Of a stretch of 64,000 nt of DNA, positions 47,588 through 57,917 are shown in pieces. Origin of the DNA: Chaetoderma sp. LZ-2023a (taxonomy: Eukaryota; Mollusca; Caudofoveata; Chaetodermatida; Chaetodermatidae). Location: assembly GCA_034401795.1 (NCBI GenBank), contig CM067360.1, positions 53,431,768-53,495,767 on the forward strand, read 5' to 3'. How positions within the stretch are numbered: the first letter of the stretch is position 1; each line of letters begins with the position of its first letter. The notes under the pieces are model-generated. The model worked only from the letters and a program-made list of their open reading frames with translations. It ran no database searches and was not told the DNA's origin. Made by a program: the position numbers and the translations under genes.

Positions 47588-47990
47588 GTCAAATATGGTC
47601 AAGAAAATCATAATATTTGCTTAGTAAATGTCCATTTGCAGGCCAAGAGATGACTATTTTTGACAATTTGCCACTGGAATGACTGGCTCAATTGAAAAAA
47701 TAGTCTTCTCTTTCCCTGCAAATAGACATTCCTCAAGACCACTGCAGAGGATGAAAATTTCACCTGGAAACAAATAGGAAATGAACCCTTAAATTTCCTC
47801 AAAAAAATTTTAATTGTCTCATAGAAAATCTCCATTTGCAGATCAAGAGATTATTTTTGAAAATTTATCGGTTCTCGAGCCAGTCATGTGTTAAATTTTC
47901 AAAAAATAGTTTTCTTTTGGTCGGCAAAGGAGCATTTATCAACATCACTGCAGAAGACATTTTTGCCAGCATGAGTGTTAAAGGGTTAAT
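47588..47990. repeat. Two adjacent R2 hairpin repeats
   Basis: The first copy (47588-47760) has AATTTGCCACTGGAATGACT with a deleted second arm. The second (47810-47990) has AAAATTTATCGGTTCTCGAG and a complement ending at CGGCAAAGGAGCATTTATC. Each has the Leu-Lys-like AT-rich flank typical of R2. Confidence 0.65.
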
Positions 47991-47999
47991 GTTCAAAAT

Positions 48000-48515
48000 G
48001 CTAAAACGTGCGGACGGCCGCCATGGCATAAGCTCACTTGACCCTATGGCGTGGGTCGCTATAAGGAGCATATGTCCAAGTTTGGGTCCAGTACGATTAA
48101 CCAAAGATGAGATATAAACTGTTAAGTTGAGCCAAACGGAAAATGATAATGTTGAAAAAAAGAATGTTTTTACCTAGGCCACAGTGACCTTAACCGTAGA
48201 CCTTTTCACCTCAACAGTATTGTGGGATGTTGCGTCGTTATATGGAAACAGGTGTCTAAGTTTGGATAGAATATGATTAAACAAACCCGAGATATAATAG
48301 AAACGTTGAGCTAAACGGAAACGGTTAATGTTGAAAAATGCAATGTTTTTACCACGGTCACAATGTCCTTGACCGTTTGACCACAAGTTCAATGTGAGGT
48401 GCCGTGTCAAGGAAGCATGTGCCACAGTTTGGGTCAGTATGATTAGCCAAGCCTGAGATATAAACAGAAAAGCTAAATGCAAATTGGACGACGACGCCAC
48501 CGCCGCCGAACGACG
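48000..48515 (+). repeat. Diverged GACC-type tandem repeat, about three units
   Basis: Units contain TTTGGGTCCAGTACGATTAA or TTTGGATAGAATATGATTAA, GAGATATAAACTGTTAAGTT, a TTGAGCTAAACGGAAA segment and GTGACCTTAACCGTAGACC. The array ends in CGACGACGCCACCGCCGCCG, a similar ending to the array at 16320-17512. Confidence 0.7.
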
Positions 48516-48834
48516 TGCAGGGTATCGCAATAGCTTGTTTTACTTCGTAAAGTTGAGCTAAAAACTATACATAAAGAATTAGTTTGGTGATCATGGGCCA
48601 GATACTTAGCCAGAACATAGCTAAGCACAAAACTTAACCGAAATTGGATGCAGAACGCAGTGGCAGCACCTGGCCGCCGCCGACAATGCATGATTAAATC
48701 GAAAATCATGATGTTTTAAATCGTGAATTTATATGATTAAAAATTTAATAATTGAATAATCATTAATATTTTCTATTGCAAAAAATATTTCAAAACCTAA
48801 CTTTCAATTACTTTTTAATGCGATCAGTCATGAA

Positions 48835-48965
48835 CAAATTTTTGAAAATGTATTACTGGAATGCCTTGCTCGAACCAGGCATTCCAGTGATACATCTTCA
48901 AAAGTAGTCTTCTCATGCCCTGCAAATGGACTTTTCTAAATACCATTGCAATTTTCGTCATTGAT
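48835..48965. repeat. R2 hairpin core, well preserved
   Basis: ATTACTGGAATGCCTTGCTC is followed after a few bases by the complementary GCATTCCAGTGATACATC, with ATTTTTGAAAATG and CTTCAAAAGTAG on the outer sides. Confidence 0.7.
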
Positions 48966-49784
48966 ATTCTTTTGTTGTTATGTCTTGGTAATTTGTATCC
49001 AAGCTGATTAATCGAGTAATTATGATTATATTTTAACAATCGATCGCGATCACTCCTAAGCTTATCTCATGCGAGCACATCCCTTAACTGTTTGTCTGCG
49101 GAATTTCTGCATAGTACGTCATTTTCCATCAGGGGGTTTAACTCTGAATATATGCTGAATATGCTGAAAGTCCAGAGTTATTTCCCATTTTACCATTATC
49201 AACCTCGATCGATTCCTTAATACTGTTCTGTTTGCCTACAGTGTGACATATATGTTATGAAATGGCAATGTTACACTGTAACCAACTATAGTTGTAAATT
49301 CTCAGTCACCTGCAGACTACAGTTGATTGCTTCAAGCCTGACGCATGTGAAATGTAGAAAGGGCAGACTGTGTGTTGTTATACTATATCCACGCATTGTT
49401 TCAACAGTTTTCATAATAAAATCTACAAAGAAAAATAAGACAACAAAAACAATGATAAATAATGGAAATAGCAGTTCCCTGTATGTTATACAAAATGTGT
49501 GTGCAGTAGTATATATCTCTTGGATCGAGCTTAGGTGAACTCTCGTACCTACTCTATGGTAAATCATCTACACTTGATTAGACGAGGGTAGATGTGCATG
49601 TGTATCGGGTGTTTAAATTACATTGATTTCAATATAAACACATGTCTTACCCTGCTTCATAGACTAACCGTTTAGTAACTCGCTTAGCTACTCTACATTG
49701 ATTGCCATATGACTGACATATATACAGGGTTGGGATGACAGAGCGCAGAAACTAGCATCAGTGTAGCTTTGTTTGGGAATGGAG
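48966..49784. other. Unassigned non-coding sequence
   Basis: No gene is recognised. Open frames on both strands across 49257-49567 have no family motif, and the region is AT-rich. Confidence 0.35.
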
Positions 49785-50165
49785 GAATCCAGTTTTAGCT
49801 AAACTCCACCTACACTTCGCCGTGTTGGGATCGATCGATCCTTGAACGGCCAATCTATCAATTTCGAGAAAACTATACAGCTAAGTCATTGAATATTTTG
49901 AAAGTAATTTGACTGGGTGCTGTTGATGCCTGTGGCAGTAACAGCATCCAGACAAATTACTTTCAAAATATTCAGCTGCATAGATAAAATTAAATAGTAA
50001 AGACATTTCATACAACAATGCTTAGTCCGTCATCAATTAAGCATTCGTAACGAACCTAGATGTCCGTCATTCATGATGTCATTGATTATGATGTCATCCT
50101 ACACATCACATAGTTGATTATGAGGTCATATGATGGACGAATAAACTGGAACAGTCCATTCCTAG
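49785..50165 (+). repeat. R1 repeat, full length
   Basis: In order: CCAGTTTTAGCTAAACTCCA, GTGTTGGGATCGATCGATCC, ATTTCGAGAAAACTATACAG, arm TTGAATATTTTGAAAGTAAT, spacer GCTGTTGATGCC / GGCAGTAACAGC, complementary arm, AATTAAATAGTAAAGACATT, then a tail with ATGATGTCAT decayed CRE sites, ending GATGGACGAATAAACTGGAA. Confidence 0.85.
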
Positions 50166-50367
50166 TGAGTGTAGACAACATAATGAACATATTGAAGTAC
50201 GATGATAGTTGCAACAAATATGGCCTCTGAATGAACTTACAAGTTAGCTAGCATACACACCCATAAATATCACATATCTTGGACAAATTATGCTCTCTTT
50301 ATCGCGATACGCTCACCGCAACCATTCTTAACACTTAACAGTGCTTCAAAATGCTCAAAATGGTACC

Positions 50368-50740
50368 AATTAACCCTTTAATGCTCTATATTTTTCAAAT
50401 AAATTTAGTTTTTTGTTCAGGAATGCGGAGTTGCAGGCCAAGAAAGATATTTTTCTAAATTTATCACTGGAATTTACAAAAATATCTTTCTGCAAAGGAT
50501 TTTTGTTGGCTGGCTTGGCCATTAAAAGGTTAAGAAAATCCAAATCTTTATCTTTATCAAGCCAAGAAATTTTCCAATGGCATAACTGGCTAGGTTATTG
50601 ACCCAGTATTTCATGTGGGAAATTCTAAGAACAGTCTTTCTTGGTATGCAAATTGACTTTACTCAAGATCCCTGCAGATGCCGTTCTTGTCAACTTGACA
50701 AGCAGGGGGGTTAAGTTGACACAAAAGGGTTTAAGTGCCC
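50368..50740. repeat. R2-related repeat pair
   Basis: AACCCTTTAATGCTCTATAT starts the block. GCGGAGTTGCAGGCCAAGAAAGATATTTT and its partner ATATCTTTCTGCAAAGG form a hairpin. A second set of arms lies at 50560-50660. Divergence from the R2 consensus is high. Confidence 0.5.
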
Positions 50741-50999
50741 ACCTCATTAAGGTTATATTCTTGGACAATATTGACCATTATAATCTCAGAATGAATAGAA
50801 TAGTGTTCAGTGTATATTTTTAAAACTCTATTACTGAAAACTGTTCAGCGATCAGCTTACTTAGCGGTCACCTGTTACAGCAAGACTGTTTTCAAAACGA
50901 ACACCAGCTAGCAAATCAAATTGAAGTGAACATTTCAATTATCATGATGCTTAACTGGCTGACTGCTGCAAGCCATCAGACATTAATTTCAATGGGCAG

Positions 51000-51090
51000 T
51001 AACTGGACCTGTTGAAAATTTTGAAAGGAATTTGACTTAGCCACCGACAACTTTCAGTCAAATTGTTTACAAAATATTCAGCACATCCTG
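51000..51090. repeat. R1 hairpin core
   Basis: TTGAAAATTTTGAAAGGAAT and the complement TTTACAAAATATTCAGCA surround GCCACCGACAACTTTCAGTC. No tail. Confidence 0.55.
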
Positions 51091-51184
51091 AATTAAACCC
51101 CATGGAAAATGTAGTCTGCAAAGGTACATCAGACAAAACAGTTAAGGACCTGTGTGTTGTAATTGTGCTTGTTGATCCCCTTAA

Positions 51185-51345
51185 TGGTCATGCCAGCCTC
51201 CGATATTGTCTTGTGGAATGTCCACGATAACCGAGCCAATCATTCCTGTGATAAACTTTCAAAAATTGTATTCTCTTGACCTGTAAATGGACATTCAATA
51301 AGAAAATAAATCAATTTTCTTGACCAAATCTGACCATTAAAGGGT
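51185..51345. repeat. R2 repeat
   Basis: CCTTAATGGTCATGCCAGCC begins it. TAACCGAGCCAATCATTCCT and AAACTTTCAAAAATTG are the second arm; the first arm is deleted. It ends at CATTAAAGGGTTAACCC. Confidence 0.6.
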
Positions 51346-51440
51346 TAACCCTCAAATTTGTTTCAAGAAAATTTCAGCTTTCTCATATAAGACCAGGAGT
51401 AGCTTACATTTTTTTAATTATCACAGGACTAACTGGCTTT

Positions 51441-51446
51441 TTTATT
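51441..51446 (-). terminator. AATAAA poly(A) signal of the CTC1-like gene
   Basis: On the minus strand an AATAAA lies about 75 bases after the proposed stop codon (51521-51523). It falls inside a R2-like palindrome (CTGGCTCAATAAAAAAGCCAG), so the signal may have been supplied by the repeat. Confidence 0.4.
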
Positions 51447-51520
51447 GAGCCAGTCATTACTCAGTATGTATGATTACTGTATTCTGCGGCTGTAGTAGTA
51501 GAAACATCCTACAGCTGCAA

Positions 51521-51663
51521 TCAGTCCCTCTTCACTTTTGCCCACTGTGTTTTGTCCTCAGCCAAATCTTCAACTTCCTCATGTCCATTCTTGATATGAG
51601 TGTGCTGAATCCTGTTCTCTTGCTCACCTTGCAGCATGCTTAACGTATTTATGCATTGATGTC
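51521..51663 (-). CDS. CTC1: Likely terminal exon of the CTC1-like gene
   Basis: The acceptor is CTATCTCTCAGTCCAG just above 51663. The exon opens with two bases completing a codon, matching the phase-1 donor of the exon at 52008-52176. It encodes 46 residues beginning HQCINTLSMLQGEQENRIQH and stops at TGA (51521-51523). An AATAAA follows within 80 bases. The phase fit, acceptor and position support it. The sequence itself is too short and charged to recognise, so a different last exon cannot be excluded. Confidence 0.45.
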
Positions 51664-52007
51664 CTGGACTGAGAGATAGTGTTCATAGTTGCATGACTTA
51701 TGCTAGTGACTGCTACACAGAGGACTGGAAACCAGTCTCCCTAGTGCCTAGCAGCTTTCAACAATTGATATGGTAAAAGATCCATATTTTTAGACACAGA
51801 AATTACCATTTTTGTACATCACTACATTATGGTTATAGTAAAGAAAATATGTTATTATATGACCTTACGCCATAAGTGTAATGTGTGAAGTCAAATGAAT
51901 TTACAGCATCAGAATAGTGGTCAGTAAATCACAGTTGTTGGCACAGTGTGCGCTAACATACTCTGACCAGTAAAAGTGTCTAATAGAGTAGATACTACGT
52001 TACTGAC

Positions 52008-52176
52008 CTTGAAGTGTGAAGTCATGCATGGCTGGCATAACATTCCTGCCGACACCATATTTAGCCGAGGCAGTAAGATATATTTTGATCTGTCTCTTTG
52101 TTGAGTTACTGTCACAAAGCTGATGTAGAAATGATTCTAGTGCTGTGTCCACTTGAACACTCTGCTGTGCTGACGG
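52008..52176 (-). CDS. CTC1: CTC1-like exon
   Basis: The acceptor is GCTTTATTCCGCAG and the donor is AAG followed by GTCAGT. It is entered in phase 0 and left in phase 1. It encodes PSAQQSVQVDTALESFLHQL and continues through a β-strand-like IKIYLTASAKYG to HDFTLQ. In vertebrate CTC1 the C-terminal OB-fold is followed by a similar stretch (acidic, aromatic-Leu, short loop, then strands), which is why I assign it here. Confidence 0.75.
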
Positions 52177-52844
52177 CTGCGGAATAAAGCAAATACCAAT
52201 ATGCAACTATCTCCCTATAGATTTTAGCTCCATTGCTTTCATTGCACATCAGCATTTATCACTTAATCAAGCTTGTCTTCCATTGCATAACATTCATTAT
52301 ACCATTATATATCATTGTATATCCCACGAGTGTAATAAAGTCACACGCTATGACGTACTTCATGAGAGATATATTACGTGGTTGTCGCCTCACAGTGATA
52401 GTGTAATAATCCCGCTTGTGGCCTAATTTTAAAATGTAGAATGAAATATTTTTATTAACTTCGAGAGAAAGCTTGGAAATTTTAAAACGATCAATTAAAA
52501 ATAAATTAGGACGAGATTATAGGATGTTGCGTTTTTAACTATGTTTTGTTACATATTTGTCAGAATGTGGAGGTATGAAGCGCTACAGCGATACTGAAGA
52601 TATTGCACAAAGGCAGGTAAATGGACAGAATCGGCATGAAAATTTGTAGTAATTGCTTATGGGATAAATATAATCTCACACGAGTTGCCATTTCCTATCA
52701 AATTTATAACTCGTTTAGTAATATCACATTCAATACTCGCAAAAACTCGTTGCAAATGAGTTTTACTAAACTTGTGTGATAAATTTTATACAAAATGGCA
52801 ACTTGTGCGAGATCCTCAATTTCTTTTATTGTAACAATAGAGAA

Positions 52845-53230
52845 ATCCAGTTTTACCTAAGCCCCGCCCATCATTAGCTAAGCTCCGCCCACCCTTTGAC
52901 CGTGATGGGTGGACTTGATTCCTGAACTCCTTGACTATTAACTTCTAGACAACTATACAGGTAAGCTGTTGAATATTTTGAAACAAATTTGACTGGGTGC
53001 TGTTGCTGCTTATGGCAGCAACAGCACCCAGTTAAATTAGTTTCAAATTTTTCAACAGAATGTTTATTAAATAGTAGACATACAATTCGTACGACAATGC
53101 AGTCCGTCATCAAGTAAGCGTTCGTGATGGACTTAGCTACATCATTCACCAGGTAATTGATTATGATATCATACTACATGTCATGTAGTTGATTATGATG
53201 TCATATGATTGACGGTTAAACTCGAATCCT
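52845..53230 (+). repeat. R1 repeat, full length, in a CTC1 intron
   Basis: ACTTCTAGACAACTATACAG precedes the hairpin. The arms TTGAATATTTTGAAACAAAT and ATTAGTTTCAAATTTTTCAA surround GCTGTTGCTGCTTATGGCAG / CAACAGC, itself nearly palindromic. The tail has TTGATTATGATATCATACTA and GATTGACGGTTAAACTCGAA. Confidence 0.85.
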
Positions 53231-53299
53231 CAATTACCCCTTTGACATCAGTATGATAAAGTCTATGATCATACAGTATATAAAATTCAGGTGGTCTCT

Positions 53300-53520
53300 T
53301 CACCATTTAATGGTCAAATTTGGTCAAGAAAATTTCAAACTTCTCAGAGAAAATGTCAATTTGCAAACCAAGAGACCATTTTGTTTTTTAATTTACCGCT
53401 AGATTGACTGGCTCGGTTACCAGTGGTACATTTTCAAAAATCGTCATTTTGGCCTGTAAATGGACATTGCTCACAACCTCTGCAGTGGTCATGGTGGCTC
53501 ATTTGCTCATTTAAATGGTT
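53300..53520. repeat. R2 repeat in a CTC1 intron
   Basis: CACCATTTAATGGTCAAATT begins it. TTTACCGCTAGATTGACTGG and ACCAGTGGTACATTTTCAAA form the core with a partial second arm, followed by CCTCTGCAGTGGTCATGG. Confidence 0.65.
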
Positions 53521-53690
53521 ACGTTGAAACAAAGAGTTAATCAAGTTAGTTCTTCTAAAAGGTATTTTTGAACCATCACTTTTAGTCATCTGGTAAAAAA
53601 ACCACTTGTTTTAATGAACCATGATCTGGTTGTTCCATGAACCACCATGGTTTTTATCCAGACATCATTGACTGTATTAATTATACTCAC

Positions 53691-53832
53691 CTGATGAAGA
53701 TACACCTCTCCCTTCACTCTCGTGAGTTGCTCCACCTGTATCCACTGGCCTACATTCAGGGCCAGTAACTCTCGCACAGTCTCCCCGCAACACTGGACAA
53801 TAGCAGTCGATGAGCCATCATCTACCAGGATG
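53691..53832 (-). CDS. CTC1: CTC1-like exon: C-terminal OB-fold start
   Basis: The acceptor is CACTCATTTTAG and the donor is CAG followed by GTGAGT. It is entered in phase 2 and left in phase 0, matching its neighbours. It encodes ILVDDGSSTAIVQCCGETVR followed by LLALNVGQWIQVEQL. A strand ending in VDDG, then an alternating strand with Val-x-Cys, then a helix with an aromatic Trp, is the C-terminal OB-fold pattern of CTC1 (and the comparable RPA70 domain). This is the strongest single piece of evidence for the gene identity. Confidence 0.85.
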
Positions 53833-53904
53833 CTAAAATGAGTGATCATATGAAAGAGTTTGTCTATTTTACAAACGTCTTCTTCAGACATTTAAACCCT
53901 CAAC

Positions 53905-54065
53905 GTACCCCCATTAATTGTCAAGTTGGTAAAAAAATGACTCTGCAGCAGTCTTGAGGAATGTCCATTTGCTGACGAAGAGTTAATTTTTGAAAATTTA
54001 TCACTGGAATAACTGGTGTCCTCTCTTGGTTGGAATTTCTCATCTATTAACGCTTTAATATGCAC
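53905..54065. repeat. R2 repeat, partial, in a CTC1 intron
   Basis: CTGCAGCAGTCTTGAGGAAT, GCTGACGAAGAGTTAATTTT and AAATTTATCACTGGAATAAC are R2; the second arm is reduced to CTCTCTTGG. Confidence 0.6.
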
Positions 54066-54678
54066 TGTAGGCCAACAGAAAAATATCTAAAAGTTTGTCA
54101 ATTCTAATGTTAGGCCTATATTTACAAAATAAATTACGGTTAGGGTTAGAGAAAGAGAAAGACGGCATATAGACACCCCCCGGGATAAAATTTCAATTTT
54201 CTTGAAACATCCTGAGCATTAAGATCGTAATCATTACTTAAGTAGCATTTGTAGAGCTTTGAGGCTTTGGTGACACAAAAGGGGCTAATATCATGGCCTC
54301 TAGATCTGTCTCATCTTTCAAATTTGAGGGGCTTTTCGGCACAGTAGACATGATTATTTCTCACTACCATTCAGAAGACAAAAGTAATTAACTTTTCCCC
54401 CTTACACTGCAGCACATTTTACTGATACATCTGTGTAATTATAAGTCAACATAATGGCGCTTAACCCTTACCAGACTGATGTTAGATTTTTAAATTTTCA
54501 AACAAATTTGGTGGACGATAGTGCTGTCGAAGACAGCAACATTGTACACCAAAATTGTTGAAAAATGTACACTAGATTCTTTGCCATTGGCATGGTAAAA
54601 GATAGAATATTGACATTAGAGTGGAAAGTGTTAAAAGAAAAGGCATTCCCTCTTGGGCTTAAACAGTTAATCACTCAC

Positions 54679-54936
54679 CTGGCTCGTGCGTATAAATATC
54701 CAGCTGTGCTATTACAGGCTGAGCTCATGCAAGAGCTATCCTTCAGTACACTGCCACAGGCCTGACACTGCATCTTCAAGGATAGGCGTAGTACTCTAAC
54801 CACCTGACACAGACTGTAGAAGATATGTGATGCGATGGCCAGGTCAGATGACCACATACTGGATAAGTACTGGTGCGTGACTGATGGCGGAATTTCTGTC
54901 ATATACGCAGGTTGCTCGCTATTATCGTTCCCATTA
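54679..54936 (-). CDS. CTC1: CTC1-like exon with zinc-ribbon cysteines
   Basis: The acceptor is CTCTTTCTTATCATTGCCAG and the donor is CAG followed by GTGAGT. It is entered and left in phase 2. It encodes 85 full codons, starting NGNDNSEQPAYMTEIPPSVT. After a helical stretch (SHIFYSLCQVVRVLRLSL) comes MQCQACGSVLKDSSCMSSAC, a C-x2-C plus C-x4-C set that fits the zinc ribbon inserted before the last OB-fold of CTC1. The next exon continues directly into the VDDG strand. Confidence 0.8.
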
Positions 54937-55119
54937 CTGGCAATGATAAGAAAGAGCTATGGGTGTTGTGAGCTAAGACGACAAACGTTGTCTGATTGAA
55001 TTATTACTTATCAAATGAATCATGCAACATTTGATCAAATTCAGTACAGCTCATAAGTAACTTAATGTTTCCAAAACAAAATAAAACATACTGTTGAATA
55101 TTTTGAAGATAATTTGATT

Positions 55120-55510
55120 GAAGACATTGGACCCTTCCATTTTTAGCTATGCCCCCACCCATCTCTAGCTAAGCTCCACCCACACCTCGCTCGTGTTGGG
55201 ATCGATTGATCTCTGAACTCCCTGACTATCAATTTCCAGAAAACTATACAAGTTGTTGAATATTTAGAAACTAATTTGACTGGGTGCTGTTGATGCCTAT
55301 CGCAGCAACAGCGTCCAGTCAAATTAGTTTCAAAATATTGAACAGCATGTTTATTAAATAGTAGAGAGATACAATTCATACAACGTGTCGGACTATTAAG
55401 AGTTAAAGATGGGCCATATAGAATCATTTATGACGTAATGATTATGACGTCATCCAACAAGCCACTTAGCTGATTATGACGTCATAAGACGTCAGATTGA
55501 TAGATGGATA
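55120..55510 (+). repeat. R1 repeat, full length, in a CTC1 intron
   Basis: TTTTTAGCTATGCCCCCACC and GTGTTGGGATCGATTGATCT precede the hairpin (arms TTGAATATTTAGAAACTAAT and AATTAGTTTCAAAATATTGA). The tail has three near-perfect CRE palindromes (55446-55453, 55477-55484 and 55487-55494), the best-preserved tail in the window. Confidence 0.85.
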
Positions 55511-55799
55511 CTCTGGAAAGGTGAATTATATTAATTATATCCAAAAGCACACTTCTTACATCATGTTCAAAATAGTCAAGATTGTACGTAAACATGTTTC
55601 TGCTTTTGTTTTGGAAACATTCTCGAGCTTAGTATCCAAATATATATGTCTCATATATGATAATTTCTTCACAGGGACAGTCAATATTTCACCGTAAGTA
55701 ATTAATGTTTAACATATATATCTCATCCACAATGCATATTAGTGATGTTATTTAACACCTTGAACACTGAATTCCAAGAATCTCAATATCAAGACATTT

Positions 55800-56010
55800 A
55801 TACACTGATGGCGATTTTGAAACTAATTCAGCAGATTTGTTGCTGTCTACAGGGCTTGAAGCGCTGTTAGCCCCCTGGGTCCAAGACAGTGATGGAGAAT
55901 TGTGCCTGAGTCTTGAACAGAAATAATTGTGTCCCAACTCACAAGTACTATCTTCGATACATTGGCTATGTAATAGTGCAACCTTGCAGTTAAATTAGTT
56001 TCAAAGCATT
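55800..56010. repeat. R1-derived repeat, split arms
   Basis: GCGATTTTGAAACTAATTCA and TTAAATTAGTTTCAAAGCAT, ending TTCAACAG, are R1 arms. They are separated by about 170 bases with an unrelated centre. Confidence 0.5.
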
Positions 56011-56344
56011 CAACAGATTTGCTTATGGATGTGTTGAAATTGGGATGTAGGAACTTCATTGGTGAAAGGGTCAAACACTATCTGAGTGACATCATTAAAA
56101 GCAAGAATTCCAGGAAATTAAGTCATATGTATTTCTCAAGAAGCATCAGAGCTCAGTTAAAATTTGTTACACAGAATTAACGTACTATTTGGTACTATAA
56201 TTTGGTTGCAATCTGATAAGATAGTAATGTTTACTTTGTACCAAATTTCCCATTGGCATTGATCTTGCCCATCAAAATTAAAGGTCAACTACTAAATGAA
56301 TTTTATGTACACAGAACTTGAGGTACGGATGAGAAACTAATGGC

Positions 56345-56755
56345 CTTTTCCAGTTTTAGCTATGCCCTGCCCATCCCTAGTTAATCTCCACCCACATCTC
56401 GCTCGTGTTGGGATCCATCGATCCCCGAATGCCCTGACTATCAACCTCCAGAAAACTATACACTCGTCAGGTACATGTAAGCTGTTGAACATTTTGAAAC
56501 CAATTTGACTGGGTGCTGTTGCTGCCTATGGTAGCAACAGTGCCCAGTCAAATTAGTTTCAAAATATTCAACAGAATGTTTATTAAATAGTAAAGGCATA
56601 CAATACAACAACGCTCAGTCCATCTTCAATTATGCATTCTTGATGTACTTATCTACATCACTCATGACACCATTGATTATGTCGTCATCCTACACATCAC
56701 ACAGTTGATTATGATATCATATGATGGATGGATAAACTGGAAAGGTCGATTCTTG
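56345..56755 (+). repeat. R1 repeat, full length, in a CTC1 intron
   Basis: CCAGTTTTAGCTATGCCCTG, GTGTTGGGATCCATCGATCC, arms TTGAACATTTTGAAACCAAT and ATTAGTTTCAAAATATTCAA around GCTGTTGCTGCC / GGTAGCAACAG. The tail carries decayed CRE sites and ends GATGGATGGATAAACTGGAA. Confidence 0.85.
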
Positions 56756-57266
56756 TAACAATTTTAAATTAATCATGATTGTGACCTTGATCAGGGTTAA
56801 CCCATCCTCAAATATCACAAAGGGATATAGAATTGTATTGTTAATGACCTCATGATCCGAAAATCAAGATAGTACTTTAGGCTCTATTAACCCATTAACC
56901 TGCATACAACGGAAACAACAAATTCATTGATGTAGAGTGTATTCTCTTGAATATTTTGAGATTAATTTGACTGGGAAATGTTGCTGCTTCTCGATAAGCG
57001 AGCAGATCATTCGTCATAAAATTTTTTAAATATTCTTCTCTTGACCTACAAATGGATATTCAATAAAATGTTTGGATTATCTTGACCAAATTTAGCTGGT
57101 TCAGTTTAAAATTAGGTACATGTACACCTGCTTTCTGGGAATTCACTCACAATGAAATGGTTAAATATCACATAGAATATTAAATTTGAACGAGTGCATT
57201 GGTCATTAGTTGACAGTATTTATCTACGCTCAACTCAAACATAAATAAATATATTGTGGTACACAC

Positions 57267-57516
57267 CTACTGCCATCATGTGAATGCAACCTGGGCATTG
57301 CAAGCACCTGCGTGGTAGATACCCCCAGGTACTGACAATACACTTGACCTTTCTGAGACACTCGAGGCAGGACATGCTTCATCTCGACTAGAGCACCGGG
57401 AAGTAATGACAATGGGTAGCTGATATCATGAAGATTCATGTAGACAGAGAGGGGCCTAGAGGTGACCAGGTCATGGAGTGTGACATGAATACAGCGGCTA
57501 TCCAGCATGGACACAC
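57267..57516 (-). CDS. CTC1: CTC1-like exon: OB-fold segment
   Basis: The acceptor is GCGGTACCTGCAG and the donor is GTAG followed by GTGTGT. It is entered in phase 1 and left in phase 2. It encodes VSMLDSRCIHVTLHDLVTSR and then LLPGALVEMKHVLPRVSQKG, followed by VYCQYLGVSTTQVLAM. A strand-turn-strand ending in LPGA, followed by a charged strand and VSxKGxVYC, is the central OB-fold pattern of CTC1. An upstream AG at about 57540 would also keep the frame open, but only the boundary at 57516 matches the phase of the preceding exon. Confidence 0.8.
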
Positions 57517-57734
57517 CTGCAGGTACCGCATTAACATCTTTAGATATATAACTCACTGGCCCACAATCCGCTACACAGCCCACTCTCTCTTTCCAGCTCT
57601 TACTTCAAATACTGACTAATCCAAAGTGCACACAATGTTTCTATGCATGGCTCTGGTTTTTTAAATACAAAAATGTATCTTTTTATTGTATTATCATATA
57701 AGATGGTGATTTGGATCAAGAATTAAATCAGAGA

Positions 57735-57875
57735 AATGATTAGAACACACTCATATCAGCCAAAAACGGTTTCTGCAGTGGTCTAGAGAAATGCCTCTTT
57801 GCTGAAATTTACCACTGGAATGACTGGCTTGATAACCGAACCAGTCATTCCAGTGGTAAATTTTCAACAAGAGCA
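57735..57875. repeat. R2 hairpin, near-perfect arms, in a CTC1 intron
   Basis: The arm TTTACCACTGGAATGACTGG (about 57809-57828) is followed after about 13 bases by its exact complement CCAGTCATTCCAGTGGTAAA (about 57842-57861). The outer arm is degraded on the left. This is the tightest hairpin core of the R2 copies. Confidence 0.8.
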
Positions 57876-57917
57876 CCGCCTAGTGGAGCTTAATACGCCC
57901 GTTTCTAATGAATTTTA

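Larger units (their letters stand above)
52177..53690 (-). other. CTC1 intron with an R1 copy
   Basis: This intron of about 1.5 kb contains a full-length R1 repeat (52845-53230), an R2 repeat (53300-53520) and about 650 bases with no recognisable content. Confidence 0.7.
54937..57266 (-). other. CTC1 intron with R1 copies
   Basis: This is the second longest of the mapped introns. It holds two full R1 repeats (55120-55510, 56345-56755), two partial ones (55800-56010, 56935-57000) and no other recognised feature. Confidence 0.7.

Noticed and set aside
48174-48709. Overlapping minus-strand open frames with Arg- and Ala-rich ends
   Set aside because: They span a tandem repeat and its CGCCGCCG tail and share no motif.
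52874-53149. Minus-strand open frame repeated in part at 55143-55427
   Set aside because: It is the R1 hairpin read through; the shared peptide reflects the repeat.
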